In this document: piece by piece, positions 42,376 through 50,133 of the stretch
Layout: each line of letters opens with the position of its first letter
Numbering within the stretch: the stretch's first letter is position 1
Source of the DNA: Flavobacterium proteolyticum
GTDB taxonomy: Bacteria > Bacteroidota > Bacteroidia > Flavobacteriales > Flavobacteriaceae
Direction: 5' to 3'
Assembly: GCF_015223105.1 (NCBI RefSeq)
Contig: NZ_JADFTZ010000001.1
Coordinates: forward strand, 992,001 to 1,056,000
DNA: 64,000 bases
Notes under the pieces: model-generated
Databases searched by the model: none
The model's input: the letters and a program-made list of their open reading frames with translations, nothing else
Told to the model about the DNA's origin: nothing
Translations under genes and position numbers: made by a program

Positions 42376-43145
42376 TTTTTGAATTCTTTCAACTCCATTT
42401 TTTCGCCATCAAAAACACCATAGGTGAAATAACCGATCCAATCGCCTAAGTTTACGTATTTAGAATTTTTGGTTAATTCGATTTCTAATGGCAAATGGCG
42501 GTGACCAAAAACGAAGAAATTGTACTCTTTAGTTTCTAATTTTCTTTTGCAATATTGTACTAACCATTCATTGTCTTCTCCTAAATATTTTACATCTTCT
42601 GCGCCAGAAATCAGTTTGTTTTTTACCGATAAATATTGGGCTAATTTTACACCAATATCGGGATGTAACCAACGAAATAACCATTTCGAAAACGGGTTGG
42701 TAAACACTTTTTTCATTCGTTTGTAACCCATATCACCAGGGCCTTTTCCATCTCCATGACCAATTAGAAATGTTTTACCATTGAAGGTAAATTCTTGATT
42801 ATCATGATAAACAGGAATGTTTAACTCTTTTTGAAAATAATCGTGCATCCACAAATCGTGATTTCCAGCAAAGAAATAAATTGGAATACCAGAGTCTTTT
42901 ATTTCGGCTAATTTCCCCAAAACTCTAACGAATCCTTTCGGAACAACTGTTTTATATTCAAACCAAAAATCGAATAAATCTCCAAGTAAAAAAATTGCAT
43001 CAGCATCTTGTTTAACGATATCAAGCCATTGAATGAATTTTTGTTCTCTTGGAAAACTTAATTCGGGAGTTGGAGCGCCAAAGTGTTGATCGGAGGCGAA
43101 GTAGATTTTTCTTGTTGCTTTCAATTTTTCGGATAGTTTTAACAA
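42372..43145 (-). CDS. lpxH: UDP-2,3-diacylglucosamine diphosphatase
   Basis: It makes lipid X in lipid A synthesis at the inner-membrane face. Metallophosphoesterase motifs in order: FASDQHFG, FLLGDLFDFWFEY, FFAGNHDLW, LIGHGDG and FVFGHRHLPLEI. 257 residues. No ATG precedes the conserved core; TTG 43145 is used here. TTG 43124 is an alternative, because a TATTTTTG box (43143-43150) overlaps the first. 14 bp after the permease gene, so also possibly cotranscribed. Confidence 0.92.
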   Translation of the reverse strand: MLKLSEKLKATRKIYFASDQHFGAPTPELSFPREQKFIQWLDIVKQDADAIFLLGDLFDFWFEYKTVVPKGFVRVLGKLAEIKDSGIPIYFFAGNHDLWMHDYFQKELNIPVYHDNQEFTFNGKTFLIGHGDGKGPGDMGYKRMKKVFTNPFSKWLFRWLHPDIGVKLAQYLSVKNKLISGAEDVKYLGEDNEWLVQYCKRKLETKEYNFFVFGHRHLPLEIELTKNSKYVNLGDWIGYFTYGVFDGEKMELKEFKN

Positions 43146-43159
43146 AAATACATAAAAAA

Positions 43160-44359
43160 TTACGAAAGAATTTTTTTATTTACAGTTCCAGAAGCAATCC
43201 AAGAAGAGATTAATCCAAGAATTATGATTGTCATAATTACAATTGCCATGTTTTGCCATTCAAAAAGTACAGGATAAGGCATTGTAGGTGTAATCATGAT
43301 GAATGAAAAATGCTGTTGAAGTAGAATGATACCTATAGCTAATCCTAACCCTATAATCAAACCAAATAAGGTAATGATAATTCCTTGTGTAAAAAATATA
43401 TTGCGAATAGCTTTTTGTGTAACACCAATGTTATATAATGTTTTAAGATTGTCTCTTTTGTCAATAATAATCATTACAATAGCTCCAGCAAGGCAAAATA
43501 AGGTAAGAATTACAACTAATGTACTAAATAAATAAATGAACAAGTTTTCCGATTGTAGCATTTTATATAGCGAATCGTTTAGTTGAGCTCTATTCTTTAT
43601 TTTAATGTCATTTCCTAAAACAGAATTAAGCTCTTTTCTAGCTTTATTTTCGTCCGTATTAGGTTTTAACTTGATTTCAATATTTGTGATTTCGTTGCTT
43701 TTCAGTCCAAGAAAATGTTGGGCTAACCCAATAGAACAAAAAACATATTTACCATCTAATTCTTCATTAATAGAGTAAATACCAGAGGGGAACAGTAAAG
43801 ATTTATTGAAAGCTTCGTTTGCGTTTTCAATATCACCTTTTCCGGGTTTTGGAACATAAGCCTCTAAAGCATTATTGTAATCAAATAAACCTAAACCTAA
43901 TTTTCTGCTAATATCAGCCCCAATGACTACGCTTTCAGAATTGGTTTCAAACCATTCTCCTGCGTATAGATGTTTGTTAAAATCGGTTACTTGTATAAAA
44001 TGATTGTCAACTCCTTTTATATGTGCCACCAATTCTTTATTATCATACATAAAATAAACTCGCTCTTCAATAATTTTACTAAAGGAAGCGATATTGTTAC
44101 TTTTTTTGAGTAATTCTTCTTGTTTTGGACTAATCAAAAAGGTTTTACCTGTTGTAGTTTCAATTCGTAAATCTGGGTCCGAAGCATTAGCGAAGTTTAA
44201 ACTGAATTCTTTCAATCCGCTAAAAACCGATAAGAATACAAAAAGAGCCATTGTACTGGCAATAATCCCCACAGAGGCAATTCCCGTAATAATGTTAATT
44301 GCTTTGTTTTTACTGAAACTTACAGCATATCGTTTGGCTATGTAAAAGGAAAGGTTCAA
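43160..44359 (-). CDS. FtsX/LolC-E-like ABC transporter permease
   Basis: A membrane protein with one N-terminal helix (~20-45), a large periplasmic domain and three C-terminal helices (~275-395, FtsX domain with LKTLYNIGVTQKAIRNIFF). MNLSFYIAKRYAVSFSKNKAINIITGIA is the typical LolC/LolE-family start, so it may release lipoproteins from the inner membrane together with an ABC ATPase encoded elsewhere. 399 residues. Start is TTG, one base after the rbfA stop, suggesting coupling. Confidence 0.88.
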   Translation of the reverse strand: MNLSFYIAKRYAVSFSKNKAINIITGIASVGIIASTMALFVFLSVFSGLKEFSLNFANASDPDLRIETTTGKTFLISPKQEELLKKSNNIASFSKIIEERVYFMYDNKELVAHIKGVDNHFIQVTDFNKHLYAGEWFETNSESVVIGADISRKLGLGLFDYNNALEAYVPKPGKGDIENANEAFNKSLLFPSGIYSINEELDGKYVFCSIGLAQHFLGLKSNEITNIEIKLKPNTDENKARKELNSVLGNDIKIKNRAQLNDSLYKMLQSENLFIYLFSTLVVILTLFCLAGAIVMIIIDKRDNLKTLYNIGVTQKAIRNIFFTQGIIITLFGLIIGLGLAIGIILLQQHFSFIMITPTMPYPVLFEWQNMAIVIMTIIILGLISSWIASGTVNKKILS

Positions 44360-44360
44360 A

Positions 44361-44753
44361 TTACGATTTCTTTCTTTTTTCTAATAAATCTGGATTTTCA
44401 ATTGGATTTTCTTTCCCAGTTAGTGCTTTATCAATTTTTTCGATGTAATCTAAGCTATCATCAATGTAGAAAATCAAATTTGGAACTTTTCGTAATTGAT
44501 TTTTTACACGTTGTGCCAAATCATGTTTAATAAGTGGTGCGTTGCTTTTTACAGCAGCTAAAATTTCTGGAGCTTTATCGGTTGGGAAAACGCTTAAATG
44601 TACTTTTGCAATAGATAAATCTGAAGTTACATTTACTTTTGAAACCGAAATTACCAGGTTGTTAATGTTATTTTTACGGATTTCACCTTGTAAAATCGAT
44701 ACCAAGTCGTTTTGTAAAAGTGCCCCTATTTTTTTTTGTCTATTTGTTTCCAT
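44361..44753 (-). CDS. rbfA: 30S ribosome-binding factor A
   Basis: It helps mature the 5' end of 16S rRNA in the 30S subunit, including in the cold. KH-like fold with KIGALLQNDLVSILQGEI, VSKVNVTSDLSIAKVHLSVF and LRKVPNLIFYIDDSLDY. Start at ATG 44753 (METNRQKK): the -7 box sits four bases upstream, so the mRNA appears leaderless, and the longer frame to 44768 is excluded. About 130 residues. Confidence 0.95.
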   Translation of the reverse strand: METNRQKKIGALLQNDLVSILQGEIRKNNINNLVISVSKVNVTSDLSIAKVHLSVFPTDKAPEILAAVKSNAPLIKHDLAQRVKNQLRKVPNLIFYIDDSLDYIEKIDKALTGKENPIENPDLLEKRKKS

Positions 44754-44757
44754 GGTG

Positions 44758-44765
44758 CAAAAATA
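44758..44765 (-). promoter_or_regulatory. -7 box of rbfA (leaderless type)
   Basis: TATTTTTG followed by CACC and then ATG on the minus strand. The spacing puts the likely transcription start at the ATG. Confidence 0.6.
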
Positions 44766-44839
44766 CATAAAAATTCATCAAGGCGTATTCTTTTGTACTA
44801 TATATGAATGTCCTCGAATAACCGTTTGTTGTTTTTTGT

Positions 44840-44847
44840 TAACTTTG
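44840..44847 (+). promoter_or_regulatory. -7 box of the epimerase gene
   Basis: TAACTTTG fits TAnnTTTG, 23 bp before ATG 44871. It excludes the longer in-frame start at 44808. Confidence 0.5.
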
Positions 44848-44870
44848 TTCGCATTAAAAAAAATAATAAG

Positions 44871-45272
44871 ATGAGAAAAATAGAACATATAGGTATAGCT
44901 GTAAAAAGTTTAGAAGTTTCAAATGTTTTGTTTGAAAAATTATTTGGACAACCACCATACAAGGAAGAAGAAGTGGCTAGTGAAGGAGTTAAAACCTCTT
45001 TTTTTATGAATGGACCAAATAAAATAGAATTGTTAGAAGCAACAAATCCAGATAGCCCAATTGCTAAATTTTTAGAAAAAAAAGGAGAAGGAATCCATCA
45101 CATCGCTTTTGACGTAAATGATATTAATGAAGAGGTTATTAGGCTAAAAAAAGAAGGTTTTGTAATTTTAAATGAGATTCCTAAGAAAGGAGCTGATAAT
45201 AAATTGGTTGTATTTTTACATCCTAAAGGCACGAATGGCGTGCTAATAGAGCTTTGTCAAGAAATCAAATAA
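44871..45272 (+). CDS. mce: Methylmalonyl-CoA epimerase
   Basis: It interconverts (S)- and (R)-methylmalonyl-CoA in propionate metabolism. Glyoxalase/VOC fold with metal ligands visible: KIEHIGIAVKSL (His), KIELLEATNPDSPIAKFLEKKGEGIHHIAFDV (Glu, His) spread over ~60-85, and LIELCQEIK (Glu at the C-terminus). 133 residues, typical. Single gene; followed by tRNA-Met. Confidence 0.95.
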   Translation: MRKIEHIGIAVKSLEVSNVLFEKLFGQPPYKEEEVASEGVKTSFFMNGPNKIELLEATNPDSPIAKFLEKKGEGIHHIAFDVNDINEEVIRLKKEGFVILNEIPKKGADNKLVVFLHPKGTNGVLIELCQEIK

Positions 45273-45286
45273 AGTTTAAAAAAAGA

Positions 45287-45318
45287 TTTGGTTGCCTTGA
45301 AAATTAGTCTTAATATTG
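45287..45318 (+). promoter_or_regulatory. tRNA-Met promoter
   Basis: TTTG (45287-45290), a 20-bp spacer and TAATATTG (45311-45318, one mismatch to TAnnTTTG), 13 bp before the tRNA. Confidence 0.6.
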
Positions 45319-45331
45319 CAACTTCAATACT

Positions 45332-45405
45332 GGTCCTATAGCTCAGTTGGTTAGAGCACCTGACTCATAATCAGGTGGTCCCTGGTTCGAGCCCAGGTGG
45401 GACCA
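45332..45405 (+). tRNA. tRNA with anticodon CAT (elongator Met most likely)
   Basis: Acceptor ggtccta with tgggacc, D-arm gctcagttggttagagc, anticodon stem cctga with tcagg around ctcataa (anticodon CAT), and T-arm cctgg-ttcgagc-ccagg; discriminator A, 74 nt. It lacks initiator features (first pair is G-C). tRNA-Ile2 with lysidine-modified CAT cannot be fully excluded. The ~200 bp after it are AT-rich with no terminator I can support. Confidence 0.92.
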
Positions 45406-45598
45406 CTTTTATTGTTAATATTTAAGAAGAAAAAACTCACAATTAACAAAATTTAAGTTTTTTTTAAGTTTTTTTCTAAAAATAACTTGTAAAGTATAAA
45501 AATATTTATATTTTCGTGTTTTCTAATAAGTTTGTGTTACATAATATTAACTTATTATTAAATAATTTCTTTTATTAGTAAGGGAATGATATAAATTA

Positions 45599-45606
45599 TA
45601 CTTTTG
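45599..45606 (+). promoter_or_regulatory. -7 box of the PID-CTERM gene
   Basis: TACTTTTG followed by CGCCCA. ATG 45613 lies six bases after it and ATG 45625 eighteen bases after it, so the leader is very short or absent. Confidence 0.55.
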
Positions 45607-45624
45607 CGCCCAATGAGAACAATT

Positions 45625-45825
45625 ATGAATAAAATTATAACAATTTTAGTAGTACTTTTTAGTATTCAAGGTGTTTTAGCAGCAGATCCAACACCTCCGC
45701 CGCCAACTCCACCACCGCCACCTGGTTTGCCTATTGATGGAGGATTGGTTGTTTTGTTCTTCTTGGCGTTAGTTTCTGGTTATTATTTATCTAAGAAATA
45801 TATATCTACAAAAAAAGGCTCTTAA
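45625..45825 (+). CDS. PID-CTERM mini-protein
   Basis: About 66 residues: a signal peptide (MNKIITILVVLF to VLAAD), a Pro-rich spacer (PTPPPPTPPPPPG), the PIDGG signature, a hydrophobic helix (LVVLFFLALVSGYYLS) and a basic tail (KKYISTKKGS). This tripartite tail is that of PID-CTERM proteins of Flavobacteriaceae, comparable with PEP-CTERM substrates of exosortase-type sorting; which enzyme handles it is not shown here. Start at 45625 gives the cleanest signal peptide; ATG 45613 is also possible. Its stop lies inside the terminator stem. Confidence 0.8.
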   Translation: MNKIITILVVLFSIQGVLAADPTPPPPTPPPPPGLPIDGGLVVLFFLALVSGYYLSKKYISTKKGS

Positions 45826-45839
45826 ATAGAGCCTTTTTT
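45811..45839. terminator. Bidirectional terminator overlapping the PID-CTERM stop
   Basis: aaaaaaggctct pairs with agagcctttttt around a 5-nt loop. It serves both the mini-protein gene and convergent ribE. Confidence 0.85.
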
Positions 45840-46430
45840 TTATTTTCTTAATTCATTTAATCGACTTACATACTTTCCTATAACATCAAACTCTAAATTT
45901 ACTTTTGTGCCAATTTTAAAAGTATTAAAATTAGTGTGGTCAAATGTGTAAGGAATAATGGCAACGCTAAAGGTGTTTAATCCTGAATTTACAACTGTTA
46001 AGCTAGTTCCGTTTACGGTTATTGAACCTTTTTCAATAGTAATATTGTTTAAAGAAGCGTCGTATTCAAATGTAAAAACCCAACTTCCATTAGCTTCTTT
46101 AATGTTTGTACACGTTCCAGTTTGGTCAACATGGCCTTGAACAATGTGTCCGTCAAGTCTGTCGCCAAGTTTCATCGCACGTTCTAAATTCACAACATCT
46201 CCAACTTTCCAAGTCCCAATAGAAGTTTTATCAATCGTTTCTTTAATAGCGGTTACGGTGTAATTTTTGTTTTCGATTTTCACTACCGTTAAACAAATAC
46301 CGTTATGCGCAACGCTTTGGTCAATTTTTAATTCATGAGTAATGTCGGACTCCACCGTTACATGCAGGTTTTCCTGATCTTTTTCGATTTCTTTTATAAT
46401 TCCAAGGGTTTCTATAATTCCGGTAAACAT
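45840..46430 (-). CDS. ribE: Riboflavin synthase, alpha chain
   Basis: It makes riboflavin from two lumazine molecules. Two repeated beta-barrel halves: FTGIIETLGIIKEIE with NGICLTVV, and DRLDGHIVQGHVDQTG with NGTSLTVVN. 196 residues. Start at ATG 46430 (MFTGIIE); the frame continues further upstream but would run over the promoters and pdxA. Confidence 0.96.
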   Translation of the reverse strand: MFTGIIETLGIIKEIEKDQENLHVTVESDITHELKIDQSVAHNGICLTVVKIENKNYTVTAIKETIDKTSIGTWKVGDVVNLERAMKLGDRLDGHIVQGHVDQTGTCTNIKEANGSWVFTFEYDASLNNITIEKGSITVNGTSLTVVNSGLNTFSVAIIPYTFDHTNFNTFKIGTKVNLEFDVIGKYVSRLNELRK

Positions 46431-46447
46431 AACTGATTTAATTTTAC

Positions 46448-46468
46448 TAAATTTGCACATCAAAAGTA
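46448..46468. promoter_or_regulatory. Divergent -7 boxes for pdxA and ribE
   Basis: Plus-strand TAAATTTG (46448-46455) points to pdxA and minus-strand TACTTTTG (46461-46468) to ribE. They are five bases apart, so the two polymerases would compete for overlapping DNA. Confidence 0.5.
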
Positions 46469-46488
46469 AGCAATAAATCACACTTGTC

Positions 46489-47538
46489 ATGGTTAAAAAA
46501 GCAGAAAATATAATTGTTGGAATTTCGATTGGAGATTTAAATGGTATTGGAAGCGAAGTAATTTTAAAAACATTTGAAGATACTCGAATGTTAGAATTGT
46601 GTACGCCAGTAATTTTTGCAAATGCTAAGATTGTTTCTTTTTTGAGAAAAGAATTAAATATTGATATTGCCATTCACGGAATTGATAAAATAGAGCAATT
46701 GGTTGTTGGAAAAATCAACGTACTAAATGTTTGGCGTGAAGGAGTAAATCTTGAATTAGGTAAAAATGATGATTTAGTAGGAAGTTATGCAATTAAATCT
46801 TTTGTTGCTGCAACAAAAGCTTTAAAAGAAGGTTTGGTTGATGTTTTAGTAACAGCACCTATTAATAAGTATAATATTCAATCAGAAGAATTCAAATTTC
46901 CAGGTCATACCGATTATTTGGATAAAGAATTAGAAGGCGATGCTTTAATGCTAATGGTTCACGATGATTTGCGTGTTGGTTTGCTAACTGATCACGTTCC
47001 AGTGAATGAAGTGGCGAAACATTTGAATGAAAAATTAATCTCGAGTAAAATCAAAACCATCATTCAAACGTTAAAGCAAGACTTTGAAATTGAAAAACCA
47101 AAAGTGGCTGTTTTAGGATTGAATCCACATTCGGGTGATAATGGAGTTATTGGTCAAGAAGAGGAAAAAATCATCAAACCGGCCTTGAAAAAATTATTTG
47201 AAGCTGGAAATATGGTATTTGGGCCTTTTTCGGCAGATGGCTTCTTTGGTTCGGCTCAATATGAGAAATATGATGCGGTTATTGCAACGTATCATGATCA
47301 AGGATTAATTCCTTTCAAAACATTATCTTTTGGAAACGGAGTCAATTATACGGCTGGATTAAATAAAATTAGAACTTCACCCGATCACGGAACTGCATAT
47401 GAAATTGCAGGTAAAGGAGTTGCTAATCACGAGTCATTTAAAGAGGCGGTTTATTTAGCAATTGATATTTTTAAGAAAAGAAATGACTATCAAGAGCTGA
47501 TTAAAAACCCTTTAAAAACAAAAGAAAAGCAGTTATAA
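46489..47538 (+). CDS. pdxA: 4-hydroxythreonine-4-phosphate dehydrogenase
   Basis: It oxidises 4-phosphohydroxy-threonine in the DXP-dependent pyridoxal phosphate pathway. GISIGDLNGIGSEVILKTF opens the domain; metal and substrate residues appear in VTAPINKYNI, FPGHTDYLDKEL, LGLNPHSGDNG, DAVIATYHDQGLIPFK and RTSPDHGTAYEIAGK. 349 residues. A single gene followed by the promoter of the lipid operon. Confidence 0.96.
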   Translation: MVKKAENIIVGISIGDLNGIGSEVILKTFEDTRMLELCTPVIFANAKIVSFLRKELNIDIAIHGIDKIEQLVVGKINVLNVWREGVNLELGKNDDLVGSYAIKSFVAATKALKEGLVDVLVTAPINKYNIQSEEFKFPGHTDYLDKELEGDALMLMVHDDLRVGLLTDHVPVNEVAKHLNEKLISSKIKTIIQTLKQDFEIEKPKVAVLGLNPHSGDNGVIGQEEEKIIKPALKKLFEAGNMVFGPFSADGFFGSAQYEKYDAVIATYHDQGLIPFKTLSFGNGVNYTAGLNKIRTSPDHGTAYEIAGKGVANHESFKEAVYLAIDIFKKRNDYQELIKNPLKTKEKQL

Positions 47539-47560
47539 ACAAAAAAATGTTTACAACTAG

Positions 47561-47589
47561 TTTGAATTTATAAATATTTTATATCTTTG
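47561..47589 (+). promoter_or_regulatory. Promoter of the DUF177-rpmF-fabH-acc run
   Basis: TTTG (47561-47564), a 17-bp spacer and TATCTTTG (47582-47589) form a near-ideal Bacteroidota promoter 30 bp upstream of the DUF177 gene. The leader contains the small palindrome acctttt-a-aaaaggt. Confidence 0.7.
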
Positions 47590-47619
47590 CACACCTTTTA
47601 AAAAGGTAAAACTGTTGTT

Positions 47620-48159
47620 ATGAACAATTTAAAAGAATATTTAATTCCTTTTGTGGGATTAAAAATAGGGAAGCATCAGTTTGATTATCAAATAGATAAT
47701 ACGTTCTTTAAAAACTTTGATTACGACGAATTTAATGACGTTTCGGTTAAAGTAGATATTGTTTTAGAGAAAAAGAGCACCATGCTTGAACTCGATTTTA
47801 AACACAAAGGAACTGTAAATGTGCCTTGTGATGTTTCGGGTGAAGAGTTTGATTTGCCAATTAAAGGAAAATTAAAACTTTTAGTTAAGTTTGGAGATGC
47901 CTTTAATGATGAAAATGAGGAGTTGCTCATTTTACCACATGGTGAATTTCAAGTAAATGTAGCGCAATATATATATGAATCTATTGTATTGTCAGTTCCT
48001 TTACGAAGAGTACATCCTGGTGTTAAAGATGGTTCGCTGTCTGATGTAATTGAAAAATTAGAATCGCTTTCTCCAAAAGAAAACAAAAAAGAAGAACAAC
48101 AAAATAATGATATTGACCCTAGATGGGAGAATTTAAAAAAACTATTAACGGATAAATAA
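47620..48159 (+). CDS. DUF177 / YceD-family protein
   Basis: 179 residues; YceD proteins are usually encoded just before rpmF and are linked to 23S rRNA maturation. The domain core contains LDFKHKGTVNVPCDVSGEEFDLPIKGKLKL with a single Cys where zinc-type members have CxxC pairs. It ends with acidic-basic sequence and PRWENLKKL. Nine bases before rpmF. Confidence 0.9.
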   Translation: MNNLKEYLIPFVGLKIGKHQFDYQIDNTFFKNFDYDEFNDVSVKVDIVLEKKSTMLELDFKHKGTVNVPCDVSGEEFDLPIKGKLKLLVKFGDAFNDENEELLILPHGEFQVNVAQYIYESIVLSVPLRRVHPGVKDGSLSDVIEKLESLSPKENKKEEQQNNDIDPRWENLKKLLTDK

Positions 48160-48168
48160 AATAGAACA

Positions 48169-48363
48169 ATGGCACATCCTAAGAGAAGACAGTCGTCTAC
48201 AAGAAGAGATAAGAGAAGAACACATTACAAAGCGACAGTTGCTCAAATCGCAACATGTCCAATTACTGGTGAAGCACACTTATACCACAGAGCTTACTGG
48301 CATGAAGGTAAAATGTACTACAGAGGTCAAGTTGTAATTGATAAAAATGAAGCAGTAGCTTAA
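48169..48363 (+). CDS. rpmF: 50S ribosomal protein L32
   Basis: 64 residues, basic N-terminus [20 protein letters not shown] (MxVPKRKxS type) and [17 protein letters not shown]. This is the zinc-free (C-minus) form: only one Cys is present. A terminator follows, so fabH may need a second promoter. Confidence 0.97.
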   Translation: MAHPKRRQSSTRRDKRRTHYKATVAQIATCPITGEAHLYHRAYWHEGKMYYRGQVVIDKNEAVA

Positions 48364-48385
48364 TTGCATCAACAAAAAAATAGAG

Positions 48386-48413
48386 AAAACTCTCACATTG
48401 TGAGAGTTTTTTT
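48386..48413 (+). terminator. Terminator after rpmF
   Basis: aaaactctcac pairs with gtgagagtttt across a 3-nt loop and ends in a T-run. It would separate or attenuate rpmF and fabH expression. Confidence 0.85.
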
Positions 48414-48424
48414 GTTAAGTACCC

Positions 48425-48462
48425 ATTCGTTTTAAATTAATAAAAACGAATAGGATTCGTTT
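48425..48462. promoter_or_regulatory. Triple attcgttt repeat upstream of fabH
   Basis: attcgtttt (48425-48433), inverted aaaacgaat (48443-48451) and attcgttt (48455-48462) lie between the rpmF terminator and fabH. The inverted pair forms a 9-bp dyad with a 9-bp spacer, as expected for a dimeric regulator. No regulator is known from the window. Confidence 0.45.
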
Positions 48463-48529
48463 GAAATTTTTTTTGTAATTTCCACCACTTTTTGAATCTT
48501 AAAAATTCAGAAGGAAAAATTAATCGAAG

Positions 48530-49525
48530 ATGAATAAAATAACAGCAGCAATTACGGCAGTAGGTTCTTATGTTCCCGACTTTGTTTTGTCGAATCAAGT
48601 ATTGGAAACATTAGTAGATACGAATGATGAATGGATTACCACTCGTACCGGAATTAAAGAAAGAAGATTGTTAAAAGAAGAAGGTCAAGGAACTTCTTTC
48701 ATGGCAATTAAAGCCGCTCAAAACTTATTAGAAAAAGCCAATTTAGATCCTAAAGATATCGATTTAGTGATTATGGCAACGGCGACACCAGATATGCCAG
48801 TAGCTTCAACAGGAGTTTATGTGGCTACACAAATTGGAGCAACGAATGCATTTGCATTTGATTTACAAGCCGCTTGTTCAAGTTTCCTTTACGGAATGTC
48901 TGCAGCATCAGCTTATATCGCATCTGGAAAATACAAAAAAGTTTTATTGATAGGTTCTGATAAAATGTCATCGATTATCGATTATACTGACAGAGCTACT
49001 TGCATCATTTTTGGTGATGGAGCAGGAGCTGTATTGTTTGAACCAAACACAGAAGGATTAGGTCTTCAAGATGAAATCTTAAAAAGTGATGGAATCGGAA
49101 GAGAATTCTTAAAAATTGAAGCAGGTGGTTCTATTTTGCCCGCTTCTGAAGAAACCGTAAAAAACAAACAACATTTTGTATTCCAAGATGGAAAAACGGT
49201 TTTCAAATACGCCGTTTCTGGAATGGCTGATGTGAGTGAAAAAATCATGGAGCGCAACAATTTGTCACATGATGATATCAATTGGTTAGTGGCTCATCAA
49301 GCCAATAGAAGAATTATTGATGCTACTGCAAATAGAATGGGATTAGACGAAGCTAAAGTTCTAATCAACATTCAAAAATACGGAAATACCACTTCGGCAA
49401 CCCTACCATTATTATTATCAGATTTTGAAAACCAATTGAAAAAAGGAGATAACATTATCTTTGCAGCTTTTGGTGGCGGATTCACATGGGGTGCTATCTA
49501 TTTAAAATGGGCTTACACTAAATAA
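48530..49525 (+). CDS. fabH: Beta-ketoacyl-ACP synthase III
   Basis: It starts fatty-acid chains by condensing acetyl-CoA with malonyl-ACP. Thiolase fold: TNDEWITTRTGIKERR, catalytic Cys in FDLQAACSSFLYGM, His in WLVAHQANRRIID and Asn in KYGNTTSATLP; FAAFGGGFTWGAIYL ends it. 331 residues. Start at ATG 48530. 27 bp before accB. Confidence 0.96.
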   Translation: MNKITAAITAVGSYVPDFVLSNQVLETLVDTNDEWITTRTGIKERRLLKEEGQGTSFMAIKAAQNLLEKANLDPKDIDLVIMATATPDMPVASTGVYVATQIGATNAFAFDLQAACSSFLYGMSAASAYIASGKYKKVLLIGSDKMSSIIDYTDRATCIIFGDGAGAVLFEPNTEGLGLQDEILKSDGIGREFLKIEAGGSILPASEETVKNKQHFVFQDGKTVFKYAVSGMADVSEKIMERNNLSHDDINWLVAHQANRRIIDATANRMGLDEAKVLINIQKYGNTTSATLPLLLSDFENQLKKGDNIIFAAFGGGFTWGAIYLKWAYTK

Positions 49526-49552
49526 TAACAAAACTAAACTAAATCAAATATT

Positions 49553-50041
49553 ATGGATATTAGAGAGATTCAAAACCTAATCAAATTTGTAGCTAAATCA
49601 GGTGCTACAGAAGTAAAATTAGAAATGGACGATTTTAAAATCACCATAAAAACAACTGCTGAAGGAACAGAAAGTACAACAACTTATGTACAGCAAATGC
49701 CTATGCAAGCAGCGCCTCAAATGGCAGCTCCACAAATAGCAGCAGCTCCAGTGGTTGCAGATGCTCCAGCAGCAACTCCAGCAGCTGATGATAATGCAAA
49801 ATATATTACAGTAAAATCGCCAATCATTGGTACTTTCTATAGAAAACCAGCTCCAGACAAACCAATGTTTGTAGAAGTAGGTTCAACTATCGGAAAAGGA
49901 GATGTTCTTTGTGTGATTGAAGCAATGAAATTATTCAACGAAATCGAATCTGAAGTTTCTGGTAAAATTGTAAAAGTTTTAGTAGATGATTCATCTCCAG
50001 TTGAATTTGATCAACCATTATTCTTAGTTGATCCATCTTAA
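49553..50041 (+). CDS. accB: Biotin carboxyl carrier protein of acetyl-CoA carboxylase
   Basis: It carries biotin between the carboxylase and transferase parts of acetyl-CoA carboxylase. N-terminal ~1-45, an Ala/Pro-rich linker (~50-85, MQAAPQMAAPQ) and the biotinyl domain with VIEAMKLFNEIESE (biotin Lys). 162 residues. Precedes accC. Confidence 0.97.
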   Translation: MDIREIQNLIKFVAKSGATEVKLEMDDFKITIKTTAEGTESTTTYVQQMPMQAAPQMAAPQIAAAPVVADAPAATPAADDNAKYITVKSPIIGTFYRKPAPDKPMFVEVGSTIGKGDVLCVIEAMKLFNEIESEVSGKIVKVLVDDSSPVEFDQPLFLVDPS

Positions 50042-50086
50042 TAAAGTTAGAAATTAGAGGTTAGAAGTCGAAAATCATTTCGCTTC

Positions 50087-50124
50087 ATAATTGTCTAATT
50101 GACAGATTGTCTAATTGTCTAATT
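50087..50124. repeat. Short direct repeats before accC
   Basis: ttgtctaatt occurs three times (50091-50100, 50107-50116 and overlapping 50115-50124) with a gacaga spacer. Related words (attgactaattgaca) occur at 15917-15950. They look like dispersed intergenic repeat fragments. Confidence 0.55.
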
Positions 50125-50133
50125 ATAAAGTAC

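Noticed and set aside
45332..45405. CAT-anticodon tRNA as initiator tRNA-fMet
   Set aside because: The first acceptor pair is G-C and the anticodon stem lacks the three consecutive G-C pairs of initiators.
45406..45598. AT-rich gap considered for a small RNA gene
   Set aside because: No stable hairpin, internal promoter or terminator could be supported.
46431..46673. N-terminal extension of ribE
   Set aside because: It is antisense to pdxA and crosses both promoters; riboflavin synthase begins at MFTGI.
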